Assembly: GCA_049514555.1 (NCBI GenBank)
Contig: JBEKUY010000008.1
Location: 50,534 to 114,533, forward strand
Source: JBEKUY01 sp049514555
Lineage (GTDB): Bacteria; Acidobacteriota; Terriglobia; Acidiferrales; UBA7541
Direction of reading: 5' to 3'
Length of the DNA: 64,000 nt
In this document: piece by piece, positions 36,723 to 45,117 of the stretch
Layout: each line of letters begins with the position of its first letter
Position numbering within the stretch: the stretch's first letter is position 1
Program-made: the position numbers and the translations under genes
Notes under the pieces: model-generated
Database searches by the model: none
What the model was told of the DNA's origin: nothing
The model's input: the letters and a program-made list of their open reading frames with translations, nothing else

Positions 36723-37691
36723 CTACTCTCGCTTTGCCAGGTACACAGCACCAAAGTCGTAAAGGTCGGCGTCGGGGTCGTAACCGCTGATTTCAAGAAC
36801 CTCGGAGATGAACCTGCGTCCTGGTCTCCTTTCCACCTGTACGACAACATTGAGTGAGTCACCGATGTTGGTCTTGATGGCCCGGTAGGGCAGTTCTACT
36901 CCGCTCTGGAGAACGCAGCTCGTGAAGCGAGCAAGGCCTTGCTTTGCAGAGTTTGCATGAATGGTTGAAAGTGTGCCGGAATGACCTGTATTGAGGAGCT
37001 GCAACAGATCAAAGGCTTCGCCACCGCGAATCTCGCCGAGGATGATGCGGTCCGGGCGATGCCTGAGTGCAGCCTTTAGGAGGTCCCGGATAACTACGGC
37101 AGGCGTTCCGTTCTGCGCCGGCCGGGCCTCAAACCGAACTAGATTTGCTTGGGTCATTTGAATCTCAGCCGTGTCTTCGATGAGGAGGATTCGCTCCTCT
37201 TCAGGAATGAACCTTCCGAGGATGTTCAGGAGCGTGGTCTTGCCGGTGCCCGTCCCGCCGCTGAGAAGGATGTTCTTGCGGGCCAGGACATAATCTTCAA
37301 GCCGGTTGGCGAGGGGACGGTCGAGCGTCCCGGCCCTGATGAGATCCTCCATCTCGAAATGCCGTGTGTTGAACTTGCGGATCGTGAGAGTGACGCCGCT
37401 CAGACTACACGGCGGGATAACGGCGGCAACTCGGCTTCCGTCCGGCAGGCGCGAATCGAGAATGGGCTTCGATTCCGAGATGTCGTTGCCAAGACGCCGA
37501 GCGATATTCTTCACGGCGACCATCAGAGATTTCTCACCCAGCGAGACGCCTTGCACCTGTTGGAGGAAACCCGCTTTCTCGATAAACACTCGGTCGGGGC
37601 CATTCACCATGACCTCGCTGATCGAATCGTCGAGAATGAGGTGTTCGATGGGTTTGAGGAATGGCAGGATCATCTCGAACCCGTTCATCAC
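36723..37691 (-). CDS. trbB: T4SS ATPase VirB11/TrbB
   Basis: This 322-aa secretion ATPase has an N-terminal domain with ISEVMVNGPDRVFIE, Walker A GGTGTGKTT (145-153), the Asp box LLIEDTAEI, Walker B-like RHRPDRIILGEIRGGEA and the His box in HSGTLSTIHANSA. Hexamers at the inner membrane drive pilus assembly and DNA transfer by working with VirB4 and VirD4. Its ATG overlaps the VirD4 stop (ATGA at 37691-37688). In RP4 trbB opens the trb operon; here it is near the end, next to the coupling protein. Confidence 0.95.
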   Translation of the reverse strand: MMNGFEMILPFLKPIEHLILDDSISEVMVNGPDRVFIEKAGFLQQVQGVSLGEKSLMVAVKNIARRLGNDISESKPILDSRLPDGSRVAAVIPPCSLSGVTLTIRKFNTRHFEMEDLIRAGTLDRPLANRLEDYVLARKNILLSGGTGTGKTTLLNILGRFIPEEERILLIEDTAEIQMTQANLVRFEARPAQNGTPAVVIRDLLKAALRHRPDRIILGEIRGGEAFDLLQLLNTGHSGTLSTIHANSAKQGLARFTSCVLQSGVELPYRAIKTNIGDSLNVVVQVERRPGRRFISEVLEISGYDPDADLYDFGAVYLAKRE

Positions 37692-39685
37692 AGACTCCCT
37701 TCTGCGAGCTGCTTGAAATACGATTTGTTCGGATCGTTGTAGTAGGGCTTCAGGTAGCAGAACATGGGCGGCATGGGGTTCAATCCATCGTAGGCAATCG
37801 TCACGGACTGGGCGTTGCGCAACTCCGTGAACGTCTTCATGTCGAAGCGGTAGTCACTCTGCGTGTTGTAGCTCTTGGATGCCGTGATGTTGGCCTTGTG
37901 GGAGACGGCCTTCCCCGTGAGCAAACTCACCCTGGCGTCGTGGCCGCTTTCGGAGAGGTTGTAGCTGACCTTGAGCTGGTCTTCGCGTCCGCAGAGCTCG
38001 CTCGCGGTGCGAGCGGAGAAGTCATCCGATAACGCGAGGAAAATCTTCGTTCGAAACGTCTGCAGGAGCGTTCGCCAGGTGTCCCCTGGAAGGGCAGACT
38101 TGAGGGAACTGACGCTCTGTGTGGCGATGATGGGAATGCACTTCGGCTGGCGTGACAGGCTGAAGAACTTCTCATCTCCAGTGGGGTCGTTCTCGCCCAC
38201 GGTCGCGAAGTGCTGGTACTCATCGCAGAGGAAGAGAACCTGGCGAAAATGGCGCTCCGGGTGAGCCTCGATCTGAGGGACTCGGTTCAGGACGGCGCGC
38301 TCAAAGTCGAGCTTCATCATGACACCCAGAGCCTTGGCCAGGCCCGGGTTCATGCCGATGGGAAAGTTGAGAGCGCATACCTTGCCGTTTTCAATGAGCC
38401 AGGAGAACGAGGGAAGCGGTTTGCCGTACATATTGTTGACGTTCGTGGCAGGGTCGTAGCACTCGCGCTTCGGGCAGAAGACTTTCTTGACCTTCGGGTT
38501 GTCGTCGAAGAGGGAAAGGAAGACAGAAATCCCCTCGACAATCGAAGTGCGCAGCTTGGGTTCGATGCGCTTCCAATCGTCATTGAACCAGCGCTTGACG
38601 GCTTCCAGTTGTTCGAGTTTCTCCTGGTCGGCTTGTGCCGGGTCCAGAACACTCTTGGACTCGGAGGCGATCCCTTTACTATGCAGGGTCTCGCGCAACT
38701 CCGGCGTGGCGGGGGCGACGTAGCGATCCTCTTTTTGCTCATAGGTGAAACCGAGGCCCGCGAGATCCGCCGCGTGCGTGCTGTAGACATCCGGCTTGAT
38801 AGCGATGTAATGGCGGCCCATGACGATCTCTTCGGCTTCCTGAATTCTCTCTTCGAGGACGGTCGGCGAGATGGCGCACTGGTAGACATCAAAGAGGGTG
38901 ACGTAGTCGTAGGCGACCTTGTGAAGTAGGATGATGAACTTGACGAGATTCGTGTACGCCTGTTGCCAGAAAGGCTCCTTGCCGCGGCCAAAGAGGTTGT
39001 TTAGAAGCGAGGCAATGCTGAAGGCGAGAGCGTAAGCATCGAGGTCGTTGTTGAGAGGGTTGTAACGATATTCGGAATCGAGGCTGATTTCGATGTAGTC
39101 CTCGCCCCGTTCGTGGTGGTCGAGAATGCCTTTCACCTTGCGGCAGAAGTCGCCCTTCACTTCGAGGATGAGGCCTCCGATTCGCTTCTCCTTTTCTGCT
39201 GCGCGGTAAGCCAGAATCTGCTCTGCAAACGGGTACATGCAGCAGCTTGTTTTGCCCGACCCAACGGCACCGAAGATCGCAATCCCGGTGAACAATCCGC
39301 GCTCAGGAATGGCGAGCCATCGCGGGGTTTCCGAAGGGCCCGGTTTGCGAGGGTTGTGAACCTCGCCGATGAAGAGGGAAAGGGTGTCCCTTTTGCGCGG
39401 GTCTGGATAGCGCGGCAGGCGGCCCGGCGAGATATGCCGGCGGATCTTCAGCGCGAAGATGTAGAGGCCCGAAAGGACGGTCGAAAAAACCATGTAGGGC
39501 GTTGTGAAAAGAATGGTGTTGTAGAGGTACTTGAAGCTCAGGAAGGCATAGGGAGCGCGAATCGAAATGACGCGCAGGAATACCTGCTCTTGAGGGAACG
39601 GGTGCGTGTAATAGAGGAAGGCACCCGTTCCCATTGCCAACAGGGCTGAGACGAAGCCGCGTGAGTGGAGAATCCTCTGAATCAC
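37688..39685 (-). CDS. traG: T4SS coupling protein VirD4/TraG
   Basis: This 665-aa protein has two N-terminal membrane helices (about 10-26 and 52-78), Walker A GAVGSGKT (139-146), Walker B VLFLCDEYQHFATVG (about 480-494) and a TraM/TraD-recognition-like C-terminal part. It links the relaxosome to the transfer channel and pumps DNA. Around residues 320-400 it has an unusual insert-like helical segment with many Glu and Lys. Its start overlaps the stop of the 80-aa gene by ATGA. The last residues run into the VirB11 start. Confidence 0.93.
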   Translation of the reverse strand: MIQRILHSRGFVSALLAMGTGAFLYYTHPFPQEQVFLRVISIRAPYAFLSFKYLYNTILFTTPYMVFSTVLSGLYIFALKIRRHISPGRLPRYPDPRKRDTLSLFIGEVHNPRKPGPSETPRWLAIPERGLFTGIAIFGAVGSGKTSCCMYPFAEQILAYRAAEKEKRIGGLILEVKGDFCRKVKGILDHHERGEDYIEISLDSEYRYNPLNNDLDAYALAFSIASLLNNLFGRGKEPFWQQAYTNLVKFIILLHKVAYDYVTLFDVYQCAISPTVLEERIQEAEEIVMGRHYIAIKPDVYSTHAADLAGLGFTYEQKEDRYVAPATPELRETLHSKGIASESKSVLDPAQADQEKLEQLEAVKRWFNDDWKRIEPKLRTSIVEGISVFLSLFDDNPKVKKVFCPKRECYDPATNVNNMYGKPLPSFSWLIENGKVCALNFPIGMNPGLAKALGVMMKLDFERAVLNRVPQIEAHPERHFRQVLFLCDEYQHFATVGENDPTGDEKFFSLSRQPKCIPIIATQSVSSLKSALPGDTWRTLLQTFRTKIFLALSDDFSARTASELCGREDQLKVSYNLSESGHDARVSLLTGKAVSHKANITASKSYNTQSDYRFDMKTFTELRNAQSVTIAYDGLNPMPPMFCYLKPYYNDPNKSYFKQLAEGSL

Positions 39686-39924
39686 GCTCTGGCTCTCGTG
39701 TCCGCAGGCTGTGTCTTGTCAGAACCGGGCTGACCGTTCCGGCGCTGGTCTCGCCACTTCCGGTAGTCCTGGTCCCGCCAGAGGACTTTCTTCAGGACGG
39801 CGTTGACAACGTGGTCCGGGTTGCTCTCAATGAACCGCGCGTAGTCTTCGAGCAGCTCGTTGACGGGTTCTTCCAGCTTGACCTCGCGGGTTGTGATTCC
39901 AGGTGCTCTCTTGATGATCGACAT
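39682..39924 (-). CDS. Small ICE protein, possibly ribbon-helix-helix DNA-binding
   Basis: This 80-aa protein has a short beta-like segment (TTREVKLEEPVNELL) followed by two helices (EDYARFIESN, DHVVNAVLKKVLWRD) and a basic tail. This looks like a ribbon-helix-helix protein, the fold of many relaxosome accessory factors, but I cannot confirm it. Its position between the large palindrome (40012-40077) and the coupling protein gene fits a role in binding oriT or in repressing the operon. The stop overlaps the traG start. Confidence 0.6.
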   Translation of the reverse strand: MSIIKRAPGITTREVKLEEPVNELLEDYARFIESNPDHVVNAVLKKVLWRDQDYRKWRDQRRNGQPGSDKTQPADTRARA

Positions 39925-40011
39925 GGCGTTGCTCCTTAGTTGATTTGATTTGCTTCGGTGCTCTTCCCTCTGGCCGTGGTAAAAACGGCCGGCACGGTTA
40001 CCTGTGCCGCA

Positions 40012-40077
40012 GGGCGGGAGCGACCCCAGGGTTTACTTGGGCGGCTGAAAGCCGAAAAAGTGGGGTCGCTCCCGCCC
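40012..40077. repeat. 17-bp perfect inverted repeat with nested hairpin, candidate oriT
   Basis: GGGCGGGAGCGACCCCA (40012-40028) and its exact complement (40061-40077) flank a 32-bp loop that itself contains the hairpin CGGCT/AGCCG. A further 6-bp repeat, CGGCAC (39990-39995) and GTGCCG (40004-40009), lies beside it. It occupies the only sizeable gap (39925-40208) between the relaxase-like genes and the coupling protein. It could be the origin of transfer, an operator of the 80-aa protein, or an interspersed repeat. No nic site can be assigned by eye. Confidence 0.55.
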
Positions 40078-40208
40078 GATTTGGTGTTTTTTCCACGGCG
40101 TCTGTCTTCTTCGCAGCGTTTCCATCCCTCTCCTCGAAAAGAACTTGCTGCGCCACGGGGTGCGGAAACTGGAGAAGACGGAGTTGCAGGGCGCATCTCT
40201 TACCTTCT

Positions 40209-41216
40209 TCACCCTTTCTCCGCAGATTCGCTCGCCGAAACCGCGAACCATCGAAGAACTTCTGCCGCGAAATGCACTGTGCGGTGACGGTCATTTCCCC
40301 CAAACTCCTGGCGGATGTTGGCCTCGCTCACTCGCCCGACCTTCCACCCACGATACAAGTGTTCAAATCGCTCGCCCGAGAATCGGCGCTGTGCTTGGTT
40401 TCGGAAGATCAGTTCACCATCGGTCAGTGAGGGGTACTGCTTGAGATCCCACGCCTTGCGAATCTGGAAGTACCGGAGGATGTCGCCCGAGGCATCGGAT
40501 TGGAGCGGAATCGTTACGAGCGCGTTGAAGAGTTCCCTGGCCTTATCGAAGTGGGAATCAGTCCGCGCGAGATAGAGAAATCGGAACTCAGAGAGCTCGC
40601 GGAAGAGGGCCAGGTACGCTTCCAAGTGGTGAATCAACTCGGCGAGATGCGCCTCAGCACCCTGGATGTAGGTAAACGTCACCACAGGGGGGAGAGAAGA
40701 CGAGCTGTCAAGGAACATCGGGAACTTGTCCACGAAGTAGCGGACCGTTGGTTGGGAGGTTGGCTGTCCGTGATAGATCTTTGATGGAAGACAGTGATTC
40801 GGGATCTTGAGTTGGTCACAGAAATAGCTGACCTTTTCCGGCTCGGTTTCGAGGTAGTTGCACTGGCGATGTGTGAGGACGAAATCGAGGATTCCGACAC
40901 GCCTGTGGATGTATTCGATTTCATGCTCGCGGCGATTGCGGAGGTGCTCGCGGCCGATTTGGCGATAGAGCCGCCGCGAGAAGAGGTGATAGATCACTCC
41001 GCTCTTGGGAAAGCACTCGGTGCGAGCGTGTTTCTGAGTATGGAGTTTGTTCCAGAACGAGGTCGTGCGCTTGCCCCAGTGAGCCCCGGTGAAGGCCAGG
41101 AATTGACGCGCCACAAAGTAGCCCGAATGCGTCGCGACGATGTAGAGGAAACGTGCTTCTTCCTCGGTGTAGCCGAGGGCCTTCAGGGCTTCGAGATAGG
41201 CAGGGGCGATATTCAT
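40209..41216 (-). CDS. ICE protein with N-terminal winged helix, Replic_Relax/MobC-like
   Basis: This 335-aa protein begins with a winged-helix-like segment (EARFLYIVATHSGYFVARQF, then WGKRTTSFWNKL and YHLFSRRLYRQIG) as seen at the front of replication-relaxation (MOB-C type) proteins. The middle and C-terminal parts contain helices and a beta core (PVVTFTYIQGAE, RFLYLARTDSHFDKAREL) that I do not recognise with certainty. It overlaps the stop-start of the next relaxase-like gene (ATGA at 41216-41213), so the two are made together. It may be a relaxase partner or a transfer initiation factor. Confidence 0.5.
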   Translation of the reverse strand: MNIAPAYLEALKALGYTEEEARFLYIVATHSGYFVARQFLAFTGAHWGKRTTSFWNKLHTQKHARTECFPKSGVIYHLFSRRLYRQIGREHLRNRREHEIEYIHRRVGILDFVLTHRQCNYLETEPEKVSYFCDQLKIPNHCLPSKIYHGQPTSQPTVRYFVDKFPMFLDSSSSLPPVVTFTYIQGAEAHLAELIHHLEAYLALFRELSEFRFLYLARTDSHFDKARELFNALVTIPLQSDASGDILRYFQIRKAWDLKQYPSLTDGELIFRNQAQRRFSGERFEHLYRGWKVGRVSEANIRQEFGGNDRHRTVHFAAEVLRWFAVSASESAEKG

Positions 41217-42148
41217 AGCGAGAGAATTCCTGTCGTGAGATCGCGGTCGTCAAGAACGCGGCGGAGACGAGATGCGTCTTCGGGTCGGCTGTAGAGCGAA
41301 AAGCCAGCCTTAGCTTTTTCTGCCAGTCCCCGAGGCCGGTAATGATGCGTCGCGAGTTCAAGGTCCTTATGGCGTAGTTCGAGGTCTGCGGTCTCGTACT
41401 CTATGCGGAGATCGGGCACGGGAATCTTGCCGTCGACGACGCGAAGGCCGTGCTTCTTAGCGACTGTTTCCTTCACGTCTGGGTTGTCCTTGTCCGGTCC
41501 GAGTTTGGCCAGATCGCGGTTGAGATCTCGCTTCAGTTCGTAGTCCAGAATGACGCGTTTCGGCCTGCCGCCGTCGCGTTCGATCCGGTGGGCCTCTTTG
41601 TGGTATAGGCGATACAGATCCGCGTCGTGTTTGGCCTCGCGCGGCTTCAACAAGCCGTGGTAGATGGTCTGATCTTCGGGCAGCCGGTTCGTCTTCCTGA
41701 GAAGCTTCTGTCCGACCTTGATCAGGGTGAAGACGCGCAGTGTCTTTTTCTGCGAGATTTCAAGGGTCTTTTCGGTGAGCAATGACTCGTGCTTCAGCCG
41801 TCTAATGTCCCGTTCCATGCGGGCGTTGTCGCCGGCATAGCCGTGCTTTGCGAGGTCAGGCGCAGCAACAACGCGGAACGTCCCTACATCGCCGAGGGTA
41901 CGAACTTCGGATTCACGCAGCGCGTAGGAACGGTCGCGCACGTAGTAGGCGCGCGGAGAATCCTGTCGTTCAGTCTTCAGAATATCCTTCTCCCGCGGCC
42001 CGGGGATTTCGCGACGGGTCTGGGCTGCCTGTCCCCCTCCACGGTTCTCCGGCGTTTCAGGAGCTTCAGCCTCATGGTGCCGAACGGGGCGGCGAGGCGC
42101 TGTGTCCCGCGTGTCTTGTGGATCGTGGGAATAGACGTCACGGGACAT
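41213..42148 (-). CDS. Candidate MOB-C type relaxase / replication-relaxation protein
   Basis: The 311-aa product has a disordered, charged first 60 residues, then a winged-helix region (GTFRVVAAPDLAKHGYAGDN, IRRLKHESLLTEKTL, VFTLIKVGQKLL). The C-terminal domain contains PKRVILDYELKRDL and PVPDLRIEYET, where the PD...E spacing recalls the PD-(D/E)XK-like core of MobC relaxases. No HUH-type relaxase is present in the element, so this is the best candidate for the nickase. ATG 42148 is chosen because it lies 1 bp after the preceding stop (TGA-C-ATG); the longer frame overlaps that gene. Confidence 0.5.
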   Translation of the reverse strand: MSRDVYSHDPQDTRDTAPRRPVRHHEAEAPETPENRGGGQAAQTRREIPGPREKDILKTERQDSPRAYYVRDRSYALRESEVRTLGDVGTFRVVAAPDLAKHGYAGDNARMERDIRRLKHESLLTEKTLEISQKKTLRVFTLIKVGQKLLRKTNRLPEDQTIYHGLLKPREAKHDADLYRLYHKEAHRIERDGGRPKRVILDYELKRDLNRDLAKLGPDKDNPDVKETVAKKHGLRVVDGKIPVPDLRIEYETADLELRHKDLELATHHYRPRGLAEKAKAGFSLYSRPEDASRLRRVLDDRDLTTGILSL

Positions 42149-42149
42149 G

Positions 42150-42443
42150 TCAATTCGGCTCCTGGTCGTCAACCGGGGCAGGCATCTCCGCCTGGCCGAC
42201 GTTGAACTGCTTGTCGAGGTGCGACAGTTTGCGCCCGGTGTCTTTAAGGAAGAATCTACGGTTGATCGCAAGCCATGCGGCAAACACATTGAGAAAAAGC
42301 ACGGTGGCAGAGATCAGGATCGACAGGCCATAGGCATGGAAGATGACGGCCTTGTATCGGGCCATGAACTTCAACTGGTCTAGCAGCCAGAAGCCGTAGC
42401 CGAGCAGGACAGCGACCGTGAGAATCAGTGCGTTTCCAACCAT
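42150..42443 (-). CDS. Small ICE membrane protein (two transmembrane helices)
   Basis: This 97-aa protein has two hydrophobic helices (ALILTVAVLLGYGFWLLDQL near the start and FHAYGLSILISATVLFLNVF in the middle) and a polar cytosolic or periplasmic tail. No family was recognised. It sits between VirB8/TrbF and the relaxase candidate in a chain of overlapping genes, so it probably takes part in transfer. ATG 42443 overlaps the previous stop as TGATG; a GTG at 42446 is also in frame. Confidence 0.6.
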   Translation of the reverse strand: MVGNALILTVAVLLGYGFWLLDQLKFMARYKAVIFHAYGLSILISATVLFLNVFAAWLAINRRFFLKDTGRKLSHLDKQFNVGQAEMPAPVDDQEPN

Positions 42444-42712
42444 CACTTACCTCCGGGGAGGATGAGAACTTTTGCCTCTGGGTTTTGTAGTCCCCCTTGA
42501 AATCGGCCTGAGCGCGGGGCAGGCCGAGAAGCGCCAAAGGCCCTCCTGAGCCGCGCCGTTTGTCGCGTGGAGCATGAGAGTGATGGGTAAGGCCGTGGCG
42601 TAGGATGGCAGCACAGCCGAGGGAGTAGAGTCTGGCCTGGTGCGGCGAGGTTGGGCCGAGGTCGCCAGGCGCTGCCCGCGCGCTCTTTGCGAGTTGTTGC
42701 CCGTGCGGGCAT
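42443..42712 (-). CDS. Candidate 89-aa basic ORF filling a gap in the transfer operon
   Basis: The frame starts at ATG 42712 in a TGATG overlap with the trbF stop and ends in another TGATG overlap with the following membrane protein gene. The product is Arg/Pro/Ser-rich with four cysteines and resembles no family; its composition also looks like that of a random GC-rich frame. The double exact overlap is the main support. If not coding, 42444-42711 is an unexplained 268-bp spacer in an otherwise gap-free operon. Confidence 0.35.
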   Translation of the reverse strand: MPARATTRKERAGSAWRPRPNLAAPGQTLLPRLCCHPTPRPYPSLSCSTRQTARLRRAFGASRPAPRSGRFQGGLQNPEAKVLILPGGK

Positions 42713-43383
42713 CACTTGAATGCTTGGTCCTCGCGGAAGTAGGTGATGACCAAGCCGAGCGGATTGATCGGAATCAGTTCGTTCGGGACGCGGGTCTTGA
42801 AAACGAAAACGAAGTTGGCGGTATAGAGGTCGCGCCTGACCTCGCTGTGGTCGGCGGGTGAGTAGTAGACCATGTAGAAATCCACGCGGGCCTTGTAGGG
42901 CGGCGACTGCATGTTTTCGAGAGCCACTTTCTTCACGTCAACATCGATCTCAGGAGCGGAGGTGTTCGTGAGGAATTTTTTGATGATGTCGTCCTTGCGG
43001 TAGGCGTCGAGGATGCCATCGGCGAGTTTGCCGTCGAGGAAGTAGAGGGCCTTCGAGAAGTCGTTCTGGATCGTGTAGCGGTTCCGCCGATAGTACAGGG
43101 CGCAGAATTGGGAGAGGAAATACTTCGCTTCGGCGTCCTGGGGTTTGTACTCGAACTGGTGATAGTTGATGGCCTCGGCGCGCCCCAGGTCGTCAATTCG
43201 AATGACGAGGGGCCGGAAGTTCTCAAACGTCCGAATCGTCCTCAAGTCAACGAGGGCCAGGCCGATGGCCACGAGGGAAACGAGAACCAGAGCAATCTTG
43301 AGATAGGTATTGGTCACCATGGGATCGCCGTACTGTTCGAGATAGAGCCGCTTGGCATCGTGAAAGCTCCGATCATCGGTCAT
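42712..43383 (-). CDS. trbF: T4SS inner-membrane protein VirB8/TrbF
   Basis: This 223-aa protein has a cytosolic N-terminus with AKRLYLEQYGDP, one transmembrane helix (residues 27-45, YLKIALVLVSLVAIGLALV) and a periplasmic NTF2-like domain ending PINPLGLVITYFRED, the hallmark end of VirB8-type proteins. It nucleates the inner-membrane complex. The start overlaps the TrbL stop by ATGA (43383-43380). Confidence 0.92.
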   Translation of the reverse strand: MTDDRSFHDAKRLYLEQYGDPMVTNTYLKIALVLVSLVAIGLALVDLRTIRTFENFRPLVIRIDDLGRAEAINYHQFEYKPQDAEAKYFLSQFCALYYRRNRYTIQNDFSKALYFLDGKLADGILDAYRKDDIIKKFLTNTSAPEIDVDVKKVALENMQSPPYKARVDFYMVYYSPADHSEVRRDLYTANFVFVFKTRVPNELIPINPLGLVITYFREDQAFK

Positions 43384-44216
43384 GGCAGAAGACTCCCCAG
43401 CGCCGAAGCAGAGGAGCCGCCCGCAGTCCCGCTGAAGATGTGATTGGTTAGTGCGGGTATCTTTAGCAGCGCGTAGATCGAGGCCAGGAACGTAATGAAC
43501 AGGACCGGGAAAGCCTCAATGAGTTGAACCGTCGAGATGGTTCCGTTGGGTTGGAGGCCGAGGGTTCCCAGGATCAGGTTGGCGATGACAAACACGACTG
43601 CTGCAGCGATGACTTGGTAGAAAGCGTATTGGATGAAGCATCTGAACCAGCCCCAGAAGAGCCATTCGAGCTTGGGCACAATGAAGAAAGGTATGAACAC
43701 CGGCCCCACCAAAACACAAACGGCGGTGGCGATGAATCCATAGGCGATGACCACGATGGCGATGGCTTGGGCTGCCGCGAGCAGGATGATGACGATGGTG
43801 TAGATGGCCGTCCCGAGGAAGTCGGCGACGCCGGGTGAGTCCATGCGCATTTCAAAGTCCGCGACGCGTTCGACGACGGTCTGGAGCTCGGTCTGGTTGA
43901 TCTTGTTCGCCAGGTATTGGGACTCGTCGGTGATGAGGTTATGGAAGCCCCTCCCGATTCCGGGGATGGGAGTGGTGTAGTAGTTCACCATGGCGAAACC
44001 AAAGCTGATGGTCAGCAGCAGGCTTGCGAAGTTATCGAAATGGAGAAAATGTTTGCCGCTGGCGGCGGAGAGCGCGGACTTCACTCCGTACCAGACCACC
44101 AGGATGGTGGCAAAGGCGCGGAAAAGATTCTGACCCATCGCGTCGAAGAAGCCGAGATTTTGGGTGAGCAGGTTGGTGATGGCCTGGAAGATGAACTGAA
44201 GATAGTTGGTCTGCAT
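43380..44216 (-). CDS. trbL: T4SS polytopic membrane protein TrbL/VirB6
   Basis: This 278-aa protein has a start (FQAITNLLTQNLGFFDAMGQ) and six or so hydrophobic helices, with a central periplasmic loop around residues 75-115, as in TrbL/VirB6, which forms the channel through the inner membrane. The segment GPVFIPFFIVPKLEWLFWGW is typical of the family. It is shorter than RP4 TrbL, lacking the long hydrophilic C-terminal tail. A 36-bp gap separates it from trbJ. Confidence 0.85.
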   Translation of the reverse strand: MQTNYLQFIFQAITNLLTQNLGFFDAMGQNLFRAFATILVVWYGVKSALSAASGKHFLHFDNFASLLLTISFGFAMVNYYTTPIPGIGRGFHNLITDESQYLANKINQTELQTVVERVADFEMRMDSPGVADFLGTAIYTIVIILLAAAQAIAIVVIAYGFIATAVCVLVGPVFIPFFIVPKLEWLFWGWFRCFIQYAFYQVIAAAVVFVIANLILGTLGLQPNGTISTVQLIEAFPVLFITFLASIYALLKIPALTNHIFSGTAGGSSASALGSLLP

Positions 44217-44252
44217 GGCTGCGGCCTCCTCGACGCGTCTGGGTTTCTTGAT

Positions 44253-45074
44253 TTACGGCATCCGGAAGTTCTGAAGCGAATCAGTGAGCGTGCTTGTGAT
44301 CTGGGCCATGTTGCCGGCGAGGTTGGCCCGGCGCGCAATGTCGGCATTGATAGCGTTGGTGGTGGCCTCGCGCTGTTGCTTTGCGAGGATCGTTTGTTGT
44401 TCGAGGAGCGACGCAAGGAGCTTGTTCGAGTCCTGGACCGTGCGCAGCGTGAGGACACTGGCTGCGTTGATCTTGTTCAGAACCGATACTTCGGTATTCA
44501 GCTTGGGATCTGAAGACAATGAATCCTGCTCCAGATTTGAGATTTGGGTCTGAACACTCTGAGCATTGCCCCGGATCGAGCCAATAGTCGCAATGGCGGT
44601 CGTGTTGGCACCGTCCACGAGTTCGACGGAAGCGTACTGGGACTTGACCCGGTCGAGTTCATCGGGATTCATGGCTGCGAGGTGTGCTTGTGCGTACGGG
44701 AGTAGCTTGGTGGTCGCTCCGAGGTAGCCGGTCGTGATTGCAGAAAGCTGACCCGAATTCATGCCGGCGACCCAGGTTCCTGTGTTTCCATAGGTGTTCT
44801 GCGCGCCTGTGTTGCGCCACTGGGAGAACGACGCCCGGTAGCGGGCCGGCATGTTCTGGAGGTTTTTGGACATCTGCAGAGCGAGGTTGTACTGCTGCAC
44901 GAGTTGGGCGTAGCTGTTCTTGAGTTGGACGAGCTGCTGCTGAAGCTGGATGTAACGCAGAACGGCATTGTGGTAGTTGGTCGGGTCGTAGACGATGCCG
45001 CCAAAGAACTGCGCGGAAGCCGTTCCCCCGCAGAGTGTGAGGATCAGCAAGACTGTCAGAAACGTTCGTTTCAT
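44253..45074 (-). CDS. trbJ: Conjugal transfer protein TrbJ (VirB5-like)
   Basis: This 273-aa exported protein has a signal peptide (MKRTFLTVLLILTLCGGTASA, cleavage near residue 21) and then the TrbJ pattern of an FFGGIVYDPTNY segment followed by long helices rich in Gln, Asn and Leu. VirB5/TrbJ is a minor pilus-tip component involved in cell contact. The ribosome-binding site GGAGGAGAAAAGG directly precedes ATG 45074. A 43-bp gap separates it from trbI. Confidence 0.88.
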   Translation of the reverse strand: MKRTFLTVLLILTLCGGTASAQFFGGIVYDPTNYHNAVLRYIQLQQQLVQLKNSYAQLVQQYNLALQMSKNLQNMPARYRASFSQWRNTGAQNTYGNTGTWVAGMNSGQLSAITTGYLGATTKLLPYAQAHLAAMNPDELDRVKSQYASVELVDGANTTAIATIGSIRGNAQSVQTQISNLEQDSLSSDPKLNTEVSVLNKINAASVLTLRTVQDSNKLLASLLEQQTILAKQQREATTNAINADIARRANLAGNMAQITSTLTDSLQNFRMP

Positions 45075-45117
45075 ACCTTTTCTCCTCCTTCCAATCTGGG
45101 ATTTGTGGCCCGGACCT

